In this document: piece after piece, positions 31,968-37,531 of the stretch | Numbering within the stretch: position 1 is the stretch's first letter | Layout: each line of letters opens with the position of its first letter | NCBI GenBank assembly: GCA_002305765.1 | Contig: DBQU01000004.1 | Span: 8,234-45,764, forward strand | Direction: 5' to 3' | Origin: Deltaproteobacteria bacterium UBA1386 | GTDB lineage: Bacteria; Desulfobacterota; Syntrophorhabdia; Syntrophorhabdales; Syntrophorhabdaceae | Length of the DNA stretch: 37,531 bases | Notes under the pieces: generated by a model | Told to the model about the DNA's origin: nothing | Database searches by the model: none | Seen by the model: the letters and a program-made list of their open reading frames with translations, nothing else | Position numbers and translations under genes: made by a program

Positions 31968-33347
31968 CTAACCTACCATGACCGTTTCCTCGGCGTAGGC
32001 AATGCTTTTCCGCCGTGACGCGAGGGTCAACGAGAGTGCCAGCGTGAGGGGACCCACGCGCCCGGCGAACATGAGGACGATGACGGCCAGCTTTTGCGCC
32101 GTGCTCAACTGCGGCGTGACGCCCATCGAGAGTCCCACCGTGCCGAAGGCGGAGACCGCCTCAAAGAGATATTCCAGGAAAAAATGACGCGTTCCATCGG
32201 GCGGCAATGATGAGGACGGAGAGAAGAGAAGAAATGAAGTGATGAGCACGATCGAGAACGCCGAGGCGAAGATGATGGAGATCGTCTTGGTGACGGTCTC
32301 CTCGGGGATGGTGCGGTGGAACACGTTAACGTGCGTACTCCCCTTCAGCCGGTTCCAGAGAAGCAGGAAAAGCACCGCCGCGCTTGTTGTCTTGATCCCT
32401 CCCCCCGTGGAACCCGGTGAGGCTCCTATGAACATGAGGATGAGGAGCACGAGGATGGATTCGTTCGTCAGGGTCCGTACGTCGACGGTGTTGAAGCCGC
32501 AGGTCCTCGCCGTGACCGACTGGAACAGAGGGACGAGCACCTGCGACTCAAGGCCAAGACCCTTCAGCATGAATTTTCTCTCCAGGGTATAGATCAGGAC
32601 CGCGCCCGCCACGATGAGGATGGACGTCGTGATGACAACGATCCTGGTATGCACCGAGAGTCTCTTTCGCTGCTCCCTGCCGTGCTCGAGGACCTCGTGG
32701 ATAACGATGAAGCCGATCCCGCCGACAAGGATGAGGGCCATGACCGTCAGGTTGACGCCCAGGTGATCGCGGTAGGACATCAGGCTGTCCGGGAAGATCG
32801 AATACCCGCAGTTGTTGAACGCCGATATCGCGTGGTAGGCGGCCCTCCAGATGGCCGCGGCGGGATCGGACCCCTCCACGAAACAGAGAAAGAGGATGGC
32901 CGTCCCGGCCGCTTCGATAACAGCCGTGTAGACGACGACAGACCGGAGGATGTGGAAGAAGTCGATGCCTGGAGAATGGGTGAATGTCGACTGGACGATA
33001 TCCTTGCTCTTGGCCGAGATCCCGAACCCCATCATTCCCAGGAAAAGGACGGAGAACGTCGTGATACCGAGGCCGCCCGCCTGCATGAGGAAGAGCGTTA
33101 TCGTCTGGCCGCTCAAGGAGAGGTCCCTGCCTATGTCTATGACGGTAAGGCCGGTGACACAGACGGCCGATGTCGATGTGAAGAGGGCGTCGACGAGACC
33201 GAGCCGGCCTTGGTGGACGCTCGACGGCATGAGCAGCAATACGGTCCCGGCGAGGATGATGGAAATGAATCCGAGGATGAATATGCGCGCGGGCGTGAGA
33301 CGCCGGGCGACATACAGCCTCATGTTAAGCAGGAGGTCGGTTGGCAT
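31968..33347 (-). CDS. ktrB: KtrB/TrkH-type K+ uptake membrane subunit
   Basis: A 459-residue membrane protein with the four M1-P-M2 repeats of the SKT family. Each pore loop ends in the selectivity-filter glycine: SAVCVTGLT, SAFNNCGYSI, TARTCGFNT and SAFGTVGLSMG. The characteristic GASPGSTGGGIKTT and the C-terminal FAGRVGPLTLAL segments are present. The length is that of KtrB (about 450) and below TrkH. KtrB-type systems commonly use Na+ to drive K+ uptake. A 111-bp gap separates it from the kup gene upstream; no clear leader motif was recognised in it. Confidence 0.94.
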   Translation of the reverse strand: MPTDLLLNMRLYVARRLTPARIFILGFISIILAGTVLLLMPSSVHQGRLGLVDALFTSTSAVCVTGLTVIDIGRDLSLSGQTITLFLMQAGGLGITTFSVLFLGMMGFGISAKSKDIVQSTFTHSPGIDFFHILRSVVVYTAVIEAAGTAILFLCFVEGSDPAAAIWRAAYHAISAFNNCGYSIFPDSLMSYRDHLGVNLTVMALILVGGIGFIVIHEVLEHGREQRKRLSVHTRIVVITTSILIVAGAVLIYTLERKFMLKGLGLESQVLVPLFQSVTARTCGFNTVDVRTLTNESILVLLILMFIGASPGSTGGGIKTTSAAVLFLLLWNRLKGSTHVNVFHRTIPEETVTKTISIIFASAFSIVLITSFLLFSPSSSLPPDGTRHFFLEYLFEAVSAFGTVGLSMGVTPQLSTAQKLAVIVLMFAGRVGPLTLALSLTLASRRKSIAYAEETVMVG

Positions 33348-33458
33348 GGTCTTTACGTGCTGGGTGAAATGTTATCCCATTATCGCCGACGATTGCAACA
33401 GATATGACGGCGGGCCGACGGCGCTCCTTCGCTGTATGGGACCGATGTTCCCGGGGGC

Positions 33459-35297
33459 TCACATTTCGACGCGCGTGATCACGCCGTGGAGTTTGTTCAG
33501 GGGGAGGTCGTGGAACTGGATGAAGGGCGGCGTCAGCCTCTTCAGGGTCGCGAAGACCTTCCACAGGGGCCTGTTCGTCGTTATCTCCTCAAGACCGTAA
33601 AAGATGACCTTCTCGTTGATCCCCGCGGCCTTCATGATCTCTTCTATCTTGACGACCTCCATGTAACCCATTTCGATCTTGAACGCTTCAAGCCCGTCAG
33701 CCAGCGTCTCCTGGAAGGAACTCTGCACCCCGAAGGGCTGATCGAGGGTCTTTATGGAGACGATCACGTTCGTCTCGTAGATGATGTGGTTCCGGAACAT
33801 GGTGTGGACAATATAAGGAGGTATCATCTGGGGGTCACGGGCAAAGTAGAGGGCGGTCCCACCGATCTTGTTGAGTTCGCGGTAGACCTGGTTGTAGCTC
33901 TCAAGGAATATATCCAGCGGCAGGGGCCGTATCCGGCGGTAGAGCCTGCGCTGACCGGCCGTGTACACGAGCATGACAAGGAGGGGAATGGCGGCGATGA
34001 TGATGGACCAGTACCCGCCGTGGGGTATCTTGTAGGTGTTTGAAACAAGGAACACGAGGTCGACGATCGTGACCATGATGGCGACGGTCATCTTGAACCA
34101 TTCCCGGCGCAGGTGGAATATTGCCGTCATCATGATCCCCGTCAGCGCCATGGTGCCCGTGACGGCCAGTCCGTAAGCGGCAGCAAGGCGGTGCGACTCG
34201 CGGAACTCGACCATTATGAAGAGGACCGAGAGAAGGAGGAACCAGTTGACGAAACCGATGTATATCTGCGAACGCAGCCTGGGCGAGGTGTATTCGACCT
34301 TGAACATGGGAAGGAGCCGGGTGTTGATCCCCTGGTAGACTATGGAGAACATCCCGCTTATCATGGCCTGCGACGCGATGACCGTGGCGATGATGCTCAG
34401 GATGAGGAAGGGCACGTACAAAACAACGGACTGGCTGAGGATCATCCCGAAGAGCGCGTTCGATGCGCCGCCCTGATGCCCGAGGATGAACGAACCCTGG
34501 CCGAGGTAGCTCAAGGCCAGGGCAAAGAAGACGAAATACCAGGCACGTATGATGGGCTTGCGGCCAAGGTGCCCCATGTCCGCATACAACGCCTCACCAC
34601 CTGTCGCGCAGAGGATGACCTCTGAGAGGACGAAGAAGCCGGTAATCCCCTCGTGCCAGAGGAATCTCGCCGCGTACCAGGGGTTGACGGCCTTGAGGAC
34701 CGAGGGGTTGTGTATGATGGACAGGACACCGGACAGTGAAAGCGCCAGGAACCACATCACCATGAGAGGACCGAAGGCCCCGGCCACCTTGTCGGTACCC
34801 TTTTTCTGGAAGGCGAAAAGTATGATGGCAATGATCCCGGCGATGACTATGAGCGTCGTCTGCCGTGTTCCGCTGAAACCCGGTATGAGGAGTATCCCCT
34901 CGACGGCGCTCAGGATGCTGATGGCGGGAGTTATCACGCCGTCCCCGGCGAGGAGGGAAACGGCGATGAAAGTGATGACGGTGACGAAGACCATGGAGCG
35001 GGTCTTCTTCAGGAGGCGCACCAGTATCCCCCTCAGCACGAACGCGCCCCCTTCGCCCTTCTCGCCGAGGCTCATGGCCAGCCACGCGTATTCGATGCTC
35101 ACGAGGACCGTCATTGTCCAGAGGATCAGCGAAAGGACCCCGATGACGTTCGCCTCCGTGGGTTTCATGAGGAGAAATACAATGGTGATGGTGTAGATGG
35201 GGCTCGTGCCGATGTCCCCGAAGACGAGCCCCAGGGATCGCACGATCTCTTTGATGCCGGACTCCTTGTCCTTCGCCGTCGAGGTTGTGGCTTCCAT
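33459..35297 (-). CDS. kup: Kup/Trk-D low-affinity K+ transporter
   Basis: A 612-residue member of the KUP/HAK/KT family. The N-terminal LGLVFGDIGTSPIYT is the family signature, and GEGGAFVL and GDGVITPAISILSAVEG follow, then ALYADMGHLGRKPI. About twelve hydrophobic helices are followed by a C-terminal cytoplasmic domain. These proteins are H+/K+ symporters. ATG 35297 is preferred over in-frame upstream ATGs (35345, 35432), but the ribosome site is weak for all. It is upstream of and in the same orientation as ktrB and ktrA, so a K+-uptake cluster is likely. Confidence 0.93.
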   Translation of the reverse strand: MEATTSTAKDKESGIKEIVRSLGLVFGDIGTSPIYTITIVFLLMKPTEANVIGVLSLILWTMTVLVSIEYAWLAMSLGEKGEGGAFVLRGILVRLLKKTRSMVFVTVITFIAVSLLAGDGVITPAISILSAVEGILLIPGFSGTRQTTLIVIAGIIAIILFAFQKKGTDKVAGAFGPLMVMWFLALSLSGVLSIIHNPSVLKAVNPWYAARFLWHEGITGFFVLSEVILCATGGEALYADMGHLGRKPIIRAWYFVFFALALSYLGQGSFILGHQGGASNALFGMILSQSVVLYVPFLILSIIATVIASQAMISGMFSIVYQGINTRLLPMFKVEYTSPRLRSQIYIGFVNWFLLLSVLFIMVEFRESHRLAAAYGLAVTGTMALTGIMMTAIFHLRREWFKMTVAIMVTIVDLVFLVSNTYKIPHGGYWSIIIAAIPLLVMLVYTAGQRRLYRRIRPLPLDIFLESYNQVYRELNKIGGTALYFARDPQMIPPYIVHTMFRNHIIYETNVIVSIKTLDQPFGVQSSFQETLADGLEAFKIEMGYMEVVKIEEIMKAAGINEKVIFYGLEEITTNRPLWKVFATLKRLTPPFIQFHDLPLNKLHGVITRVEM

Positions 35298-35830
35298 ATG
35301 GTCCGCGAATTCCCTGATATCTGGCAGTTTCCATTCTAGACCCATTCCCGGAGAAAAGCAATGCGCGCCATGTCCGCCGGGCCCGAAAAATGCGTTGACA
35401 GTGAGGGCCACATCTTCTATATTTTGTTGCAAAGCCTGCAGGTAATAAATTGTATGACCTTCCTCGAAGGCGGCGGGACCATGAAGACGACGAAATGTTC
35501 ATCAATTCGTTTTTCCGGTCTTTTATCATCTCTTCACGTCATTTCTAACCCGAAGCTTGCCAGTTCACCTCATCGGCCATTTCCTGTCAGAGAACTTTCC
35601 GAGGCCCGGATGTCGACTGCGGGATACGAGACCCCGGTCTCAAGGGACGATTGGGGCTTAGGAAATTTGATTGACACCTTTTTTGGAATAAGTTCTAATG
35701 TAGTCAGTTCTGTTCTGGAAGTAAATTGATATGAAATGCATATAAATATCGGTTTTAATAGTGAAGTAAAGCGTTTTTCAAAGCAGGCGATAATGAGGAA
35801 GTAATAAATACCATATCTCGAAGGGGAGTC
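35298..35830 (+). promoter_or_regulatory. AT-rich divergent intergenic region with promoter TTGACA-N17-TCTAAT
   Basis: This 533-bp stretch separates the divergent kup and HTH-protein genes. A near-ideal sigma70 promoter is seen: TTGACA (35671-35676), 17 bp, TCTAAT (35694-35699). It drives the plus-strand gene through a long leader of about 125 nt that is clearly more A/T-rich than the surroundings. A frame at 35361-35729 has no recognisable product and looks spurious. No known riboswitch fold or repeat was recognised. Confidence 0.6.
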
Positions 35831-36400
35831 ATGGAAAAGATTTGCATAGTCAAACGGAGAAAAACGACAGCGCAGGCGACCCAGGATCCCGTTGTTGAGA
35901 TTCATACGGCTCCACCCGTCACAAGCCCGGTCCGCGACCAGGAAGTTGCCGAGATAGAGCAGATCCCCGAAGTATCAGTTCCCGCTCCTGCCATAGGTTC
36001 GCCTGAGAGCTTCAACATCCAGGATGGGGACCACCTGATATTCAAGGAAGTGGCGGGGGAAGAGGAGCAGATCTTTTCGATTCAGTTGAGTCCCCAGCAA
36101 TCCGAGATCGTCCAGTCCATGAACTGCATAAAAGACCTCTTAAGCGGCAAGCATCACGGTGTCAAGATGTCCATGGAACAGACAGCCGACGGGAGCACGG
36201 CGTTCAATTTCCATTTCAAACCTGTCTATACCACTCGTATGCTGAATCCCAACGATGTTTCCACGATGCTCCAGATAAGCAAGAGCATGCTTTACCGCCT
36301 GGTGAAGGAGAAGGAGATCAAGAGTTACAAGATAGGGAAGCTCAGGCGGTTTCTCCTTGAAGATGTTGTGGATTATTTGAGCAGCAGCCTGCAGATGTAA
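35831..36400 (+). CDS. DNA-binding protein with C-terminal excisionase/MerR-type HTH
   Basis: A 189-residue protein. The N-terminal half (residues 1-70) is low-complexity and P/V/E-rich. Residues 70-130 contain an unassigned alpha/beta piece (EEEQIFSIQLSPQQSEIVQS). Residues 136-187 form a clear excisionase-type winged HTH: LNPNDVSTMLQISKSMLYRLVKEKEIKSYKIGKLRRFLLEDVVDYL. The HTH is usually found in small DNA-binding helpers and regulators, but here it is fused to a longer N-terminal part. An AAA ATPase gene follows 75 bp later. Function unknown; a regulator of the following gene or a structural partner is possible. AAGGGGAG precedes the ATG at 4 nt. Confidence 0.75.
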   Translation: MEKICIVKRRKTTAQATQDPVVEIHTAPPVTSPVRDQEVAEIEQIPEVSVPAPAIGSPESFNIQDGDHLIFKEVAGEEEQIFSIQLSPQQSEIVQSMNCIKDLLSGKHHGVKMSMEQTADGSTAFNFHFKPVYTTRMLNPNDVSTMLQISKSMLYRLVKEKEIKSYKIGKLRRFLLEDVVDYLSSSLQM

Positions 36401-36475
36401 CGAAACAGCGATCACGCTGTGCGGTGGGAATCGGGCAGGTAGTTCCTGTTGCCTGACAGAAGGAGGACACAACAC
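36401..36475 (+). promoter_or_regulatory. Structured intergenic leader before the ExeA-like gene
   Basis: A perfect hairpin ACAGCG-ATCA-CGCTGT (36405-36420) starts 4 nt after the stop of the HTH gene. A second stem, GCAGG/CCTGT with TAGTT loop (36435-36449), and a strong AAGGAGG (36460-36466) follow. There is no U-tract, so these are more likely RNA-stabilising or attenuating stems within one transcript than a terminator. Confidence 0.4.
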
Positions 36476-37531
36476 ATGTACACTGAGTACTGGGGCCTGA
36501 AAAAGCCGCCTTTCGACAATGTGCCGGACCCGTCTATGTATGTCGATTCTCATCTCTCAGTGGAAAACACTGTCGCGGAGACGCTCTTCGCCATCGAGGA
36601 GGGGAATGAATGCCTCACGGTGATCGTGGGCGATGTGGGTCTTGGCAAGACGTTGTCGTTGCGCCTCATCCTCGACTCGCTTGACCAGAGCAAGTACAAG
36701 ATAGCCTTTGTGACGAACCCGGACATGTCCTTCGTCCAGATACTCCGCGAGATCATAGGCCAGTTAACGGGCAAGGAATGTGAGATCCGCGGGAAAACGG
36801 AACTTCTCGAGGTGTTCAACAAGCTTCTCTTCGAAACAGCCGACGAGGGGAAGAAAGTCCTTGTCTTTATCGACGAGGCCAATGCCATATCGCCGACAAA
36901 TCTTGAGAGCCTGCGGCTTCTCACGAACATGCAGGACGATACGAGAAACCTTTTCACCATAGTCCTCGCCGGCCAGATGGAGCTTGCCAAGAGGCTCGAG
37001 CACCCCAAGAGGGCGAACCTGTTCCAGCGTATCGGTACGTACAACAGGATCGAAAAGATGGACAGCGAGGAGCTTGTCAGAAATTACGTCGACATGCGCC
37101 TGAAGATGGCGGGTGCCGCGAGGCAGATCTTCACGGATGACGGCGTCCGGCGGCTCTACCAGTACTCCGAGAACGGTGTTCCCCGTCTCATCAACAAGAT
37201 AGCGAAGCTGTGCCTGAAGGCGGGGGAAACGAATAACTTTGACGTCATCACCGGAGACATTGTTCAGCAGATCGGTCAGCGTTTCCTGAAGATGACGGGA
37301 CCCGCGGTTCAAAAGCGGGGCGTGAAGGAACGGCCTGTTAGGAAGGCAAAGGCAGCCGAGCCGCCCGTCGTGGAGACACCGCCGGCAGCCATGCCGCAGC
37401 CGCCGGAGAAGTCTGCGATGGCAGCACCGCCACCGCCTCCACCTCCGGTACCCGAGAGGCCCGTGATGGCAGCACCACCACCGCCTCCACCGCCACCACC
37501 TACGGAAAGGCCCGTGATGGCAGCACCGCCA
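36476..37531 (+). CDS. ExeA-like AAA ATPase with C-terminal proline-rich repeats (partial)
   Basis: The frame is open from ATG 36476 to the window end (352 codons, C-terminus missing). It starts MYTEYWGLKKPPFDNVPDPS, the signature of ExeA/GspA-like ATPases. Walker A is GDVGLGKT (52-59) and Walker B VLVFIDEA (128-135), followed by sensor-type ...LRLLTNMQDD and FQRIGTYNRI. From about residue 300 the chain becomes P/A-rich, with units MAAPPPPPPPVPERPV repeated with period 16-17 residues (DNA starts at 37418, 37466, 37517). ExeA-type ATPases help assemble secretin or peptidoglycan-crossing machinery; the Pro-rich tail might span or reach the envelope. The start has AAGGAGG at 9 nt. Confidence 0.88.
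   Translation, partial: MYTEYWGLKKPPFDNVPDPSMYVDSHLSVENTVAETLFAIEEGNECLTVIVGDVGLGKTLSLRLILDSLDQSKYKIAFVTNPDMSFVQILREIIGQLTGKECEIRGKTELLEVFNKLLFETADEGKKVLVFIDEANAISPTNLESLRLLTNMQDDTRNLFTIVLAGQMELAKRLEHPKRANLFQRIGTYNRIEKMDSEELVRNYVDMRLKMAGAARQIFTDDGVRRLYQYSENGVPRLINKIAKLCLKAGETNNFDVITGDIVQQIGQRFLKMTGPAVQKRGVKERPVRKAKAAEPPVVETPPAAMPQPPEKSAMAAPPPPPPPVPERPVMAAPPPPPPPPPTERPVMAAPP

Noticed and set aside
33348..33458. Possible c-di-AMP riboswitch before ktrB
   Set aside because: The conserved motifs of the ydaO class were looked for by eye and not found.
35361..35729. A 122-codon plus-strand frame in the kup/HTH gap
   Set aside because: It has no recognisable motif, starts inside the kup upstream region, and runs over the strong promoter at 35671.

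Overview
The window is GC-rich and gene-dense and looks like the chromosome of a strictly anaerobic, Gram-negative bacterium, most likely a syntroph-type deltaproteobacterium (Desulfobacterota, Syntrophorhabdus/Syntrophobacter-like). That placement is an inference from gene content: a fixBCX electron-transfer module, an oxygen-labile two-subunit class I fumarase, a Na+-translocating decarboxylase beta subunit, a complete V/A-type ATPase instead of an F-type enzyme, IspG, and lipid-glycosylation enzymes. No 16S rRNA or taxonomic marker is present to fix it.

Layout. 1-1669: end of fixB, then fixC and fixX. 1919-5082: a MerR-type HTH / PAS-like / class III nucleotide cyclase fusion protein, then a NodIJ-like ABC exporter. 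5089-9861 (minus): a PBP4-type DD-carboxypeptidase and two tandem ArnT-like lipid glycosyltransferases. 10101-11744 (minus): RNase P RNA, whose 5' end overlaps the rnhA stop codon, then rnhA, a coiled-coil zinc-ribbon protein and a CAU-anticodon tRNA. This RNA block is flanked on both sides by short degenerate heptad repeats. 11993-14742: malic enzyme and fumarase alpha and beta. 14804-16497: inositol-3-phosphate synthase and a CDP-alcohol phosphatidyltransferase. 16500-16784: nested inverted repeats resembling a MITE. 16790-17851 (minus): ispG. 17979-19861: a small membrane protein, a 44-residue OadG-like protein and the OadB/GcdB sodium-pump subunit. 20002-22338: a promoter, a structured leader RNA, an IT-superfamily transporter and a cytidylate-kinase-like protein. 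22397-31126 (minus): a nine-gene V/A-ATPase operon (H-I-K-E-C-F-A-B-D in transcription order). 31314-35297 (minus): KtrA, KtrB and Kup potassium uptake. 35831-37531: a protein with an excisionase-type HTH and an ExeA-like AAA ATPase that runs off the window with a proline-rich repeat tail.

How it fits together. Much of 18.5-35.3 kb reads as a Na+/K+ bioenergetic region. A decarboxylase-type Na+ pump sits beside an ion/organic-anion transporter, a V/A-ATPase whose K subunit carries the Na+-ligand residues known from Enterococcus hirae NtpK, and two kinds of K+ importer. The malic enzyme/fumarase pair and the fix module supply C4-acid and electron-transfer chemistry. The most unusual single gene is the DNA-binding nucleotide cyclase at 1919. 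The most interesting non-coding element is the three-way-junction leader at 20062-20112.
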